From positions 5,924,053 through 5,988,052 of the forward strand of contig NC_020504.1 in NCBI RefSeq assembly GCF_000349325.1: 64,000 bases of DNA, in the 5' to 3' direction. Below are positions 8,669 through 16,727 of the stretch, in pieces. Source of the DNA: Streptomyces davaonensis JCM 4913. Its GTDB lineage: Bacteria; Actinomycetota; Actinomycetes; Streptomycetales; Streptomycetaceae. The notes under the pieces were generated by a model, which had not been told where the DNA came from, ran no database searches, and saw only the letters and a list, made by a program, of their open reading frames with translations. The position numbers and the translations under genes were made by a program. Every line of letters begins with the position of its first letter. Positions within the stretch are counted from its first letter, which is position 1.

Positions 8669-9832
8669 ATGTCAGGTCGTGACCTGTTCTGTCAGCCCCG
8701 CCGCTTCGGCCGCGGGGCCGCTCTGACATTGGTGTTCGCGAGCGTGCTCGTCGCCGGTGCGGCCACCGGATCGCTGCCCGGACCCGAGCGGAAGTCGGCG
8801 CCCGGCCCGGCCCGTTCGACCACCGCCGCCCGCCATGAGCAGGTCGCGGAGGCGGCCGCCGAGGCGATGGCCGACGGCAAGTCCCCCATGGAGGCCGCCG
8901 AGCGCGCCGTCAGCCGCAGCGGGGACCGCTGGGGCGCCGTCTACTCCGAGGGCGAGTACGAGGAGTTCGAGGAGGCCCTGGACGGCCGGTACACGGGCGT
9001 CGGGCTGTGGGCGCGACGCGAGCGGGACGGCCGTATCGAGGTGACCAGGGTCCGTGCGGGGTCGCCCGCGGCCGGGGCCGGAATCCGGGCCGGGGACCGG
9101 CTGCGCAGTGTCGACGGTGAGCGGGTGGACGGCCGGCCGGTCACCGAGGTCGTCTCCTTACTGCGCGGTGACGCCACCGACGCGGCCGCCGGTACGGCGG
9201 TCAGGCTCGGCCTGGAACGCGGCACGCGCGCGTGGAGCGTCACCGTGCGCCGCGCGGAGCTGTCCACGGACTCCGTCACCGCCCGCGAGGTGACCGGCGG
9301 GGTCACCGTGGTCCGCGTCGACTCCTTCACCAAGGGCTCCGGCGCCGCGGTACGCACCGCCGTACGGCAGGCCCCGGCCGCCAACGGGATCGTCCTCGAC
9401 CTGCGCGGCAACTCCGGCGGACTGGTCACCGAGGCCGTCACCGCCGCCTCCGCCTTCCTCGACGGCGGCCTGGTCGCCACCTACGACGTCGACGGCGACC
9501 AGCGCGCCCTGCATGCCGAGCCCGGCGGCGACACCGCCAGACCCCTGGTCGCGCTCGTCGACGGCGGCACGATGAGCGCGGCCGAACTGGTCACCGGGGC
9601 CCTTCAGGACCGCGGCCGGGCGGTCGTGGTGGGTTCCCGCACTTTCGGCAAGGGCTCGGTCCAGATGCCGAGCCGGCTGCCCGACGGCTCCGTCGCCGAG
9701 CTGACGGTCGGGCACTACCGCACCCCGTCGGGACGCGGCGTCGACGGCCGGGGCATCACGCCGGACCTGGACGCCGACGCCGAGGCGATGGAGCGGGCCG
9801 AGACGGTGCTCAGCGGACTGGGCCCGCAGTAA
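8669..9832 (+). CDS. S41-family C-terminal processing protease with PDZ domain
   Basis: A 387-residue exported protease of the CtpA/Tsp type. Residues ~15-35 form a signal/anchor segment; a PDZ domain lies at ~108-190 (GVGLWARR, then GSPAAGAGIRAGDRL); the S41 domain follows with the Ser-Lys dyad Ser303 (GGTMSAAEL) and Lys328 (TFGKGSVQ). These enzymes trim or degrade envelope proteins from the C-terminus. The ATG at 8669 was chosen over a far longer open frame because it lies just after a -10-like TAGACT and starts a sensible signal peptide. It sits downstream of ftsEX, as in other Streptomyces; a link to division is only suggested by context. Confidence 0.9.
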   Translation: MSGRDLFCQPRRFGRGAALTLVFASVLVAGAATGSLPGPERKSAPGPARSTTAARHEQVAEAAAEAMADGKSPMEAAERAVSRSGDRWGAVYSEGEYEEFEEALDGRYTGVGLWARRERDGRIEVTRVRAGSPAAGAGIRAGDRLRSVDGERVDGRPVTEVVSLLRGDATDAAAGTAVRLGLERGTRAWSVTVRRAELSTDSVTAREVTGGVTVVRVDSFTKGSGAAVRTAVRQAPAANGIVLDLRGNSGGLVTEAVTAASAFLDGGLVATYDVDGDQRALHAEPGGDTARPLVALVDGGTMSAAELVTGALQDRGRAVVVGSRTFGKGSVQMPSRLPDGSVAELTVGHYRTPSGRGVDGRGITPDLDADAEAMERAETVLSGLGPQ

Positions 9833-9925
9833 CCCGTCCCGTCGGCGACCGTTGACCCGCTCGGCGACCGCTCGCGAAATCGGCTTCCCGCCGACCCCCT
9901 CCGTAGTGCGAAAATGGACGGCACT

Positions 9926-10480
9926 ATGAGCAAGGGAATGTACGTACCCAAGGAGAACCAGCCCAAGAAGGGCGGGGCTGCCGCCCAGGGCAAGGACGGC
10001 GAGAAGGGCGGCAAGCGCAAGATCGTCGCGCAGAACAAGAAGGCGCGCCACGACTACGCGATCATCGACACCTTCGAGGCCGGCCTCGTCCTCATGGGGA
10101 CCGAGGTCAAGTCGCTGCGCGAGGGCCGGACGTCGCTGACCGACGGCTTCGTCCAGATCGACCGGGGTGAGGCGTGGCTGCACAACGCCCACATCCCCGA
10201 GTATCACCAGGGCAGCTGGACCAACCACTCCGCGCGCCGCAAGCGCAAGCTCCTGCTGCACCGCGAGGAGATCGACAAGCTGGAGGCCAAGTCCCAGGAG
10301 ACGGGTCACACGATCGTGCCGCTCGCCCTGTACTTCAAGGACGGCCGGGCGAAGGCCGAGATCGCCCTCGCGCGAGGCAAGAAGGAGTACGACAAGCGGC
10401 AGACCCTGCGGGAGAAGCAGGACCGGCGGGAGTCGGACCGGGCCATCGCGGCGGCGAAGCGCAGGCAGCGGGCGGGTTGA
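9926..10480 (+). CDS. smpB: SsrA-binding protein SmpB
   Basis: A basic 184-residue protein that binds tmRNA and delivers it to stalled ribosomes in trans-translation. The OB-fold core starts at [14 protein letters not shown] and contains [11 protein letters not shown] and [11 protein letters not shown]; the C-terminal tail [18 protein letters not shown] is the part that enters the decoding channel. The N-terminus is extended by ~27 Gly/Lys-rich residues relative to the minimal protein. The start is uncertain: in-frame ATGs occur at 9914, 9926 and 9938 and none has a strong ribosome binding site. Its RNA partner ssrA lies ~100 bases downstream. Confidence 0.95.
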   Translation: MSKGMYVPKENQPKKGGAAAQGKDGEKGGKRKIVAQNKKARHDYAIIDTFEAGLVLMGTEVKSLREGRTSLTDGFVQIDRGEAWLHNAHIPEYHQGSWTNHSARRKRKLLLHREEIDKLEAKSQETGHTIVPLALYFKDGRAKAEIALARGKKEYDKRQTLREKQDRRESDRAIAAAKRRQRAG

Positions 10481-10583
10481 CGCCGGGAATACGGTGGCAT
10501 GCGCGTGCGTTGGTCACGTACGATGGCAATGCACCTCCCAGAGGGTGCGAGCCCCCTCGTCAGAGGGTTTGAAAAATCAACAT

Positions 10584-10949
10584 GGGGATGATCGGTTTCG
10601 ACAGCGGTTGTCGAAGCAGGGGAAGCGTGTCGAGGAAGCGGCCATGATCTCGTTAACCACAGGCCGAAACAAATAATCGCCAACACCAAGCGCGATTCCT
10701 TCGCCCTCGCTGCCTAAGTAGCGACTTGCGAAGTGTCAGCCCGGGGCTGTTCCCGACCCGGATCCTGGCATCAGCTAGGGAACTAAACCTTGATCCCGGT
10801 CACGGGGTGAAGAGGGAAATCAAACAGTGACTGAGCCCGTTCCGGACTTGTCCAGGTGATCCGGAGGGCTGAGAAACTCGTACTGGACTGCACACGGAGA
10901 AGCCCTGATTCCGCACCGTTGGACGCGGGTTCGATTCCCGCCATCTCCA
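10584..10949 (+). ncRNA. ssrA: tmRNA (ssrA)
   Basis: The 5' end GGGGATG pairs with CATCTCC (10942-10948) to form the tRNA-like acceptor stem, and the T-arm GCGGGTTCGATTCCCGC precedes it. The conserved GATCGGTTTCGACAGCG follows the 5' end. CCA is not fully encoded and would be added after transcription. The tag frame runs from GCC at 10679 to TAA at 10715-10717 and encodes ANTKRDSFALAA, ending in the ALAA protease-recognition signal. The tag is 12 residues; I recall a longer 16-residue tag in S. coelicolor. With SmpB just upstream, the trans-translation pair is complete. Confidence 0.97.
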
Positions 10950-10983
10950 CTTGTCCCTCCGGGGACGACCCCATGTGGGCAGA

Positions 10984-11012
10984 GGCCCCGTCGCAGCAGC
11001 GGCGGGGCCTTT
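10984..11012 (+). terminator. Terminator of ssrA
   Basis: An 11-bp stem (10984-10994 with 10999-11009, one G-U pair), loop AGCA, followed by TTT. It lies 35 bases beyond the mature tmRNA end. Confidence 0.8.
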
Positions 11013-11049
11013 GTCATGTCCCCGGGGCGGGTGTGATGGAGTAGGCCGC

Positions 11050-12030
11050 ATGCGTGCTGGCTTTCGTGGGGTTCCGGCTGTGCTGGCCGGGGTGTTGCTG
11101 CTCGGTGCCTGTGGGACTGAGGAGAGCGGTGAGGCACAGGGGGCCGAAGGTGTCGCCGGAATCCCGTGTCCGTCGAGCGGGTCGATGTCGGAGCCCGGTG
11201 CGCCCGCCTCGGGGACACCTTCCGTGGTGCCGATTCCCTCCGTGGGCGGGGCGGAGGACGACGAGGTCAGGATCACCGGGCTCTACGGCTGGGACGCCGG
11301 AAGCGGCTGCCGACCCGGCTTCTCCGCCGACTTCGAGGTCACCAACTCCTCGGACGAAGCCGCGACTTACACCGTCACCCTGGGCTTCCGGTCCAGCTCC
11401 GGGGGTGCGCTCACCAACGCGGAGCAGGTGGTCGAGGGGGTCGGGGCGGGGAAGACCGTCAAGGCGAGCGTGCTGACGGGGGCCGGGGTCGGGTCGTCGT
11501 CCGATGTGACCGGGGTGTCCGTCGTGCAGGTGCGCAGTGTGCCGGTCGCCGAGGCCTCCACCGCGTCCGGGCCCTGCCCGGCCTCCGGTGTGTATGTGTA
11601 CGTCGACAAGGGCGATGCCGCCATGGGGCTGCGGGCCGTCGGGCTGCATCTCGCCAACTGCGGTGAGGAGCCCTTCGAGGTCAACGGCTACCCGCAGGTC
11701 GAGGTGCTCGACGAGGACCACGACCGCGTCGACAGCGTGCGGGTGCTGAAGGGCACCGGGGAGATCAGCACCGGCCTGAGGGACGGCACCCCGCAGGCCT
11801 TGGTCCTCCGGCCCGGTGAGGCCGCGCAGGCCACGCTGGCCTGGCGGAACACCACCGAGTTCGGCGAAGCGGTGAACGCGCCGTACGCCAGGGTCCGGGT
11901 CAGGCCCGGTGCCGACCCCGTGATGGTGATCCCGGAACTCGATCTCGGGACGACGGGCAAGCTGGGCGTCGGTTCATGGGAGAAGGACGACACCTACCGC
12001 GCGCCCGAGACCGTCGCTCCCACGCCCTGA
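11050..12030 (+). CDS. DUF4232 lipoprotein
   Basis: A 326-residue secreted lipoprotein: lipobox LLLGAC with Cys21 as the lipidation site, then a Ser/Gly/Glu-rich linker. The C-terminal ~140 residues, starting at CPASGVYVYVDKGDAAMGLR, match the DUF4232 fold (paired Cys in CPAS and LANCGEEPF). The middle region has a similar beta-rich look with its own Cys pair. DUF4232 proteins are abundant in Streptomyces and have no assigned biochemical role. The ATG at 11050 follows GGAG by nine bases. It stands as a single gene after the tmRNA terminator and before a hairpin at 12052. Confidence 0.8.
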   Translation: MRAGFRGVPAVLAGVLLLGACGTEESGEAQGAEGVAGIPCPSSGSMSEPGAPASGTPSVVPIPSVGGAEDDEVRITGLYGWDAGSGCRPGFSADFEVTNSSDEAATYTVTLGFRSSSGGALTNAEQVVEGVGAGKTVKASVLTGAGVGSSSDVTGVSVVQVRSVPVAEASTASGPCPASGVYVYVDKGDAAMGLRAVGLHLANCGEEPFEVNGYPQVEVLDEDHDRVDSVRVLKGTGEISTGLRDGTPQALVLRPGEAAQATLAWRNTTEFGEAVNAPYARVRVRPGADPVMVIPELDLGTTGKLGVGSWEKDDTYRAPETVAPTP

Positions 12031-12051
12031 CCTCCGACAGCTGTCATGGCG

Positions 12052-12079
12052 CACCACTGCCGCCCCCTCGGCAGTGGTG
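12052..12079 (+). terminator. Hairpin after the DUF4232 lipoprotein gene
   Basis: A perfect 10-bp stem (12052-12061 with 12070-12079) with loop GCCCCCTC. It lies 21 bases past the stop codon; no U-tract. Confidence 0.65.
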
Positions 12080-12112
12080 TCCCGCTCCATATCGGAGGGT
12101 CGTTCACGGTTC

Positions 12113-12118
12113 TACGGT
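12113..12118 (+). promoter_or_regulatory. -10-like box of the esterase gene (candidate leaderless start)
   Basis: TACGGT ends eight bases before the ATG at 12127, and the gap CCCTCCCC cannot act as a ribosome binding site. This fits a transcript beginning at the start codon. Confidence 0.4.
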
Positions 12119-12126
12119 CCCTCCCC

Positions 12127-13098
12127 ATGACTCAGACCAGAGCCGCGTCCCTGATCACCGTCCTGACGGCCCTGCTGGCCGTCCTCCTCGCTCCGGCGCC
12201 CGCCTCCGCCGCCTCCCTTCAGGAGGTCACCGGCTTCGGCAGCAACCCCGGCGCCCTGCGCATGTACCGCTACGTCCCCGACGGGCTGCCCGCCGGGCGG
12301 CCCGTGGTCGTCGCCGCGCACGGCTGCACCCAGAACGCCTCCGGATACGCCACCGGCACCGGCTGGCTCCAGCTCGCCGACCGCTGGGGCTTCTCCGTCG
12401 TCCTGCCGCAGCAGCAGAGCGCCAACAACCTCTCCGGCTGCTTCAACTGGTTCCAGACCGGGGACATCCAGCGCGGCCAGGGCGAGGCCGCGTCGATCGC
12501 GCAGATGGTGGACCGGCAGCTCGCCGACACCGGCGGCGACGCGTCCAGGGTCTACGTCACCGGACTCTCCGCCGGCGGCGCGATGACCAGCGTGATGATG
12601 GCGGCGTACCCGGAGAAGTTCCGCGCGGGCGGCGTCGTCGCGGGGCTGCCGTACGGGTGCGCCCAGGCCGCCGGTTCGCCGTACGTGTGCATGTACGTCG
12701 GCGCCACGCAGACCCCGGACCAGTGGGGCGACCGGGTACGTGCGGCGCGCCCCGGGTACGGCGGGCCCTGGCCCACGCTCACCGTCCTTCAGGGCAGCGC
12801 CGACTACACCGTGAAGCCCGTCAACATGACGGACCTCGTGGAGCAGTGGACCGACGTCCACGGCACCGACCAGGCGGCGGACGTCAGTGACACCGTCGCC
12901 GGGTACCCGCATCAGGTGTTCCGAGGTCCGGCGGGGAACTCCGTCGTCGAGACCTACAGCCTCACCGGCATGGGCCACGGCCAGCCCGTCGACCCCGGCA
13001 CGGGGAGCGCGCAGTGCGGGGCGGTCGGTGCGTACTTCCTCGACGTCAACCTGTGCGCGGCACACCGGCTGGCGCTGGCGTGGGGGCTCGACGGCTGA
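12127..13098 (+). CDS. Secreted PHB-depolymerase-family esterase
   Basis: A 323-residue exported alpha/beta hydrolase of the poly(3-hydroxybutyrate) depolymerase/feruloyl esterase type. The signal peptide covers ~1-28, ending APASA. The oxyanion region VVAAHGCTQNASGYA and the nucleophile elbow GLSAGG (Ser148) are diagnostic; a C-terminal His (in GMGHGQPVD) completes the triad. Six cysteines in the mature part suggest disulphides. The substrate is likely a short-chain polyester or an acylated plant polymer; sequence alone does not decide. Its last 53 bases overlap the end of the convergent MFS gene. Confidence 0.85.
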   Translation: MTQTRAASLITVLTALLAVLLAPAPASAASLQEVTGFGSNPGALRMYRYVPDGLPAGRPVVVAAHGCTQNASGYATGTGWLQLADRWGFSVVLPQQQSANNLSGCFNWFQTGDIQRGQGEAASIAQMVDRQLADTGGDASRVYVTGLSAGGAMTSVMMAAYPEKFRAGGVVAGLPYGCAQAAGSPYVCMYVGATQTPDQWGDRVRAARPGYGGPWPTLTVLQGSADYTVKPVNMTDLVEQWTDVHGTDQAADVSDTVAGYPHQVFRGPAGNSVVETYSLTGMGHGQPVDPGTGSAQCGAVGAYFLDVNLCAAHRLALAWGLDG

Positions 13099-14287
13099 GG
13101 GCGTACGCCCTGGCGGTCACGGCGATCAGCAGCGCCGTGACCGCCGCCGCGACCGGCACCCCGTACCCCGCCGTCGCCGACACATGCTCCGCCGTCCAGC
13201 CGCCGGCCGCGCTGCCGAGGGCGATACCGCCGAGCAGGCCGGTCACCGCGAGGGTCATGCCCTCGTTGAGGCGGCCCTCGGGGGTGCGCTCCTGAACGAG
13301 CGTCATGTTGGTGATCATCGTGGGCGCCGTGGCCATCCCGGAGACCAGCAGCGCTCCCGCCAGGAGCACGAGCGAGCCGGTCAGGGACGCGGCGAGCAGG
13401 GGCAGGGTCAGCAGTGCGGCCATGGCCGCAAGGCACCACCGGTAGCGGCGCTCGGCGGAACCGCCCGGCTTCAGGGCGCCGTACAGCAGCCCCGCCGCGA
13501 AGGAGCCGCCCGCCTGGAGCGCGAGGACCGCGCCCGCCGCCGTACCGTGCCCCTGTTCGTCCGCGAAGGCGAGGGTGACCACCTCCAGGGAGCCGAAGAC
13601 GGCCCCCATCGCGAGGCAGACGGCGAGCAGGGCGGGCATACCCGGAGCCCGGTACGGGGGCGGTGTGGGGGTCGCCGACGGTTGCAGCGGCGGTTCGGTC
13701 GAGCGCTGGGCGGTGAACAGCGCCATGCCCGTCACGAGGAGCAGGACGCCGGTGAGCGTGCCCGCCTCCGGGAAGAGCGTTCCGCACAGGAAGGCCGCGA
13801 GGACCGGGCCCAGCATGAAGCACAGCTCGTCGGCGGCCTGCTCGAAGGAGTTCGCGGTGTGCAGCGCCGCAGGGTCGCCCTTGAGCAGATGCGCCCAGCG
13901 GGCCCGGGCCATACCGCCGATGTTGGGGGTGGTCGCGGTGGCGGCGTACGCGGCGAAGAGGGTCCAGTCGGGGGCGCCCTGACGGGCGCACAGCACCAGG
14001 GCGAGACCGCCCAGGGCCGCGACGAGGGTGGCGGGCAGGGCGATCCGGGCCTGTCCGTGGCGGTCGATCAGCCGCGCGGTCCAGGGCGCGACCAGCGCGG
14101 TCGCCGCCAGCCCGGTCGCCACCACGGCGCCGGCCAGGGCGTACGAGTCCCGGGTCCCGGCGATCATCATGACCGCGCTCACGCTGAACATGCCCATGGG
14201 CAGGCGGGCCAGAAGGTTTCCGGCGGTGAAGGCGCGGGCGCCGGGCAGGGCGAACAAGTGGCGGTATCGGGCGGTGGCTTGCGGCAT
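13046..14287 (-). CDS. MFS transporter
   Basis: A 413-residue polytopic protein with about 12 membrane helices and no recognisable cytoplasmic domain. The N-terminal half has LLARLPMGMFSVSAVMM and the loop WTARLIDRHGQARIAL, the major-facilitator A-motif region. It resembles drug or metabolite exporters of the YcaD/AraJ kind; the substrate is unknown. The ATG at 14287 follows GTGAGGGTGG. It is divergent from a LysR regulator 83 bases away, the classic arrangement for a regulator and its exporter, and its 3' end overlaps the convergent esterase gene. Confidence 0.85.
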   Translation of the reverse strand: MPQATARYRHLFALPGARAFTAGNLLARLPMGMFSVSAVMMIAGTRDSYALAGAVVATGLAATALVAPWTARLIDRHGQARIALPATLVAALGGLALVLCARQGAPDWTLFAAYAATATTPNIGGMARARWAHLLKGDPAALHTANSFEQAADELCFMLGPVLAAFLCGTLFPEAGTLTGVLLLVTGMALFTAQRSTEPPLQPSATPTPPPYRAPGMPALLAVCLAMGAVFGSLEVVTLAFADEQGHGTAAGAVLALQAGGSFAAGLLYGALKPGGSAERRYRWCLAAMAALLTLPLLAASLTGSLVLLAGALLVSGMATAPTMITNMTLVQERTPEGRLNEGMTLAVTGLLGGIALGSAAGGWTAEHVSATAGYGVPVAAAVTALLIAVTARAYALSRRAPTPAPAGVPRTG

Positions 14288-14358
14288 GGCGCCACCCTCA
14301 CCCGTAGTGGATCAAGGGGTCCAACACCTTCTGCGTACCGATTCACGCATCCGCGTTG

Positions 14359-14364
14359 TAAATT
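14359..14364 (+). promoter_or_regulatory. -10-like box of the LysR gene
   Basis: TAAATT ends six bases before the ATG at 14371, with CCCGCC in between and no ribosome binding site. It lies in an AT-richer patch of the divergent gap. Confidence 0.4.
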
Positions 14365-14370
14365 CCCGCC

Positions 14371-15327
14371 ATGCCCGATCACCGCCTGCTCCGCGCCTTC
14401 CTTGCCGTCGCCGAGGAACTGCACTTCACCCGCGCCGCGGCCCGCCTCTACGTCGCCCAGCAGGCGCTCAGCCGGGACGTACGGCGGCTGGAGCGCGAGC
14501 TGGGTGCGGAGCTGTTCGTCCGGACCACCCGGCAGGTGACGCTGACCGCGGACGGCGAACGGCTGGTGCCGCACGCGCGGCGGGTGCTGGCGGCCCGCGA
14601 CGAACTGCTCGCCGCGTTCGGGCAGGCCCGGCCGCTGCTGGTGGACGTGAACTCGCCGGGCCTCGGCACCGGCACGCGGGTGCTGGCGCGGGCCCGTGAA
14701 CTCGCCCCCGACCACGAGCTGATGGCCCGCTACGAGAGCGGTCTGACCGGAGCCGCGGCCGAACTCCTCGCCGGCCGGCTGGACGTCTCCTTCGGGCGGT
14801 TCGCCGGTCTGGACCCGGCGCTGCGGGCCGGCCTGGAGCACCAGCCCGTGCGCTACGAGCCGATGGCGGTGATCCTGCCCGAGGACCATCCGCTGGCCGC
14901 GCTGGAGGAGGTGCCGCTCGGCGCGCTGGCCGGTTCGACCGTATACGCGGGCGCCGGCAACCCCCGCACCCCGGAGTGGACCGATCTCGCCAGGGAGCTG
15001 TTCGAGGGCCGTGGGATCGAGGTCGCGGCGCCCGCACCGCTCGCCGTCGGCCATGAGGAGTTCCGGCGGATCATGGCGAAGACCCGGACGCCGGTCCTCG
15101 CCGTGGTGGACTTTCCGGCCATGCCCGCCTCGGTGCTGCGGCCCTTGATCGACCCGGTGCCCCTGTCGCCGGTGTCACTGGTGTGGCGAAGGGGGTTGGT
15201 GCACCCCGGCATCGACGCCCTGCGGCGGGCCGCGGCCGAGATCGCGGCGGCGGAGGGCTGGCTTCAGCCGCCCGCGGGGGGATGGATTCCGGCCAGTGAC
15301 AAAGTCACGATGCGGCTCCACAAGTGA
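14371..15327 (+). CDS. LysR-family transcriptional regulator
   Basis: A 318-residue regulator. The N-terminal winged helix-turn-helix is standard for the family: LHFTRAAARLYVAQQALSR (~17-35), then LERELGAELFVRTTRQVTLT. A linker helix and a periplasmic-binding-protein-like effector domain follow (~90-295). It diverges from an MFS transporter and probably controls it. The effector is unknown. No intact T-N11-A motif stands out in the short divergent gap. Confidence 0.9.
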   Translation: MPDHRLLRAFLAVAEELHFTRAAARLYVAQQALSRDVRRLERELGAELFVRTTRQVTLTADGERLVPHARRVLAARDELLAAFGQARPLLVDVNSPGLGTGTRVLARARELAPDHELMARYESGLTGAAAELLAGRLDVSFGRFAGLDPALRAGLEHQPVRYEPMAVILPEDHPLAALEEVPLGALAGSTVYAGAGNPRTPEWTDLARELFEGRGIEVAAPAPLAVGHEEFRRIMAKTRTPVLAVVDFPAMPASVLRPLIDPVPLSPVSLVWRRGLVHPGIDALRRAAAEIAAAEGWLQPPAGGWIPASDKVTMRLHK

Positions 15328-15482
15328 CACGCGGCAAACACGGAACTCACTCGTGCGCTACATTCTTGGCCTGAGCACAGTGTGATAAAGGGGGCGCTCG
15401 GACCGGGTGGGGGCCCGGTTTCGATCGACGGGTGCTCAGTGTCGTGCGCGCACCCGGAACCGTCCCATGGGGGGATGTGCGC

Positions 15483-16727
15483 GTGAAGAACTGGCGGGAA
15501 GACGCCCAACCGGAATGGCCGGAGGCGGCATCCGGTACCCAGGTGACTCCGACCGGCAACACCGGCCAAGGCGGCACCCAGGCGTTTCCGGCGACCGCCG
15601 CGAACGCGGTGCCGACGGACGCCGACGCCACGGCCGTACTGCCGAAGCTCACCCCGACGGACGGCTCCACCGACCAGGACAGACCCGACCTGACCGAGCT
15701 GCTCTCGGCGTTCGACCGCTTCGAGCGGACCGACGCGCTGTCGACGGACGGCGAGCGCAAGGCGCCGTCGGCGCGGAAGCCGCGGGTCGGGGGCGAGGCG
15801 TTCACCCCGCGCGAGCGGTCCCCGCGAGCGGAGGGCGGGACGCCGCAGCCTGGGCGCGACCCCTTTCCGCCGGTCGGCGACGGCACTCGCGTCGCCTCCG
15901 CCTCCGCTCCCGCGCGCGACCCCTTCCCGCCCGTAGGCGGCAGTACCCGGGTGACCCCCGCCGTTCCCCGTGACCCGTGGGACGAATCGGCGGCCGGGGA
16001 CGGGAGTCTGACGCACGACCCCCATGAGGTCACCATCCAGCTGGACGGCGTCGGGCTTCAGCTCGACGGTTCGTTGCGGGCGGCCAAGAGCGCTCCGGGC
16101 GGCGGTGGGGCGGACGGCTCCGACGGGCCGGTGTTCGTCGACGAGTCCGGCCGCCGCAGCCGCAGGTTCCGGCGGCTCGGCATCGTCGTGGGCATCGCCT
16201 GCGCGGTCTACGCCGTCGTCATCGTCGCCACCCTCCTGTCCGGCAACTCCAACGCGCCCTGGCTGCCGGTCCAGGACCCCGCGCAGGAGAACCCGGCGGG
16301 CAAGGTGGACACCCCGCCGCTCCCCGCGGAATCGGCCCCGTCCGCCGGCGCCGACGGTGTCACCCCCGGAGCCAGCCCCTCCGTCTCCGACGGGGCCACA
16401 CCTTCGCCAGGCTCCAGCGCCACCGCCCCCGACGCCTCCACCACCGCGGAGGAGCCGGGCACCACCGCCGACCCCGAGCCGACGGCGACGAAGAAGCCGA
16501 CGTCGAAGCCGGGCACCGACCCGACGACGGACCCGGACCCCACGGACCCGCCGACCACGCCCGACCCCGAGCCCACCGCGACGGACACCGGCGAGCCCAC
16601 GCCGGACCCGACCGCGACCGACGGCGGCGGCGACACCGCCGGCACCGGCACCGACACGGTCGCCGCCGGACCGCTCCCGAACAGCCCCGCCAGCCCGTAC
16701 GACCCGTCCCCGGAGCACACCCTCTGA
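15483..16727 (+). CDS. matA: MatA-like membrane protein, first gene of the aggregation-polysaccharide operon
   Basis: A 414-residue protein with a hydrophilic N-terminal ~220 residues, one membrane segment (LGIVVGIACAVYAVVIVATLL) and an external C-terminal ~170 residues rich in Pro, Thr, Asp and Glu (DPTTDPDPTDPPTTPDPEP). No enzyme domain is visible. The GTG at 15483 is preferred to the GTG at 15432 because GGGGGGA lies just upstream. Its stop overlaps the start of the next gene (TGATG), so the two are translationally coupled. By position this corresponds to matA of S. coelicolor/S. lividans, needed with matB for hyphal aggregation; the symbol rests on that synteny, recalled rather than tested. 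Confidence 0.7.
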   Translation: MKNWREDAQPEWPEAASGTQVTPTGNTGQGGTQAFPATAANAVPTDADATAVLPKLTPTDGSTDQDRPDLTELLSAFDRFERTDALSTDGERKAPSARKPRVGGEAFTPRERSPRAEGGTPQPGRDPFPPVGDGTRVASASAPARDPFPPVGGSTRVTPAVPRDPWDESAAGDGSLTHDPHEVTIQLDGVGLQLDGSLRAAKSAPGGGGADGSDGPVFVDESGRRSRRFRRLGIVVGIACAVYAVVIVATLLSGNSNAPWLPVQDPAQENPAGKVDTPPLPAESAPSAGADGVTPGASPSVSDGATPSPGSSATAPDASTTAEEPGTTADPEPTATKKPTSKPGTDPTTDPDPTDPPTTPDPEPTATDTGEPTPDPTATDGGGDTAGTGTDTVAAGPLPNSPASPYDPSPEHTL

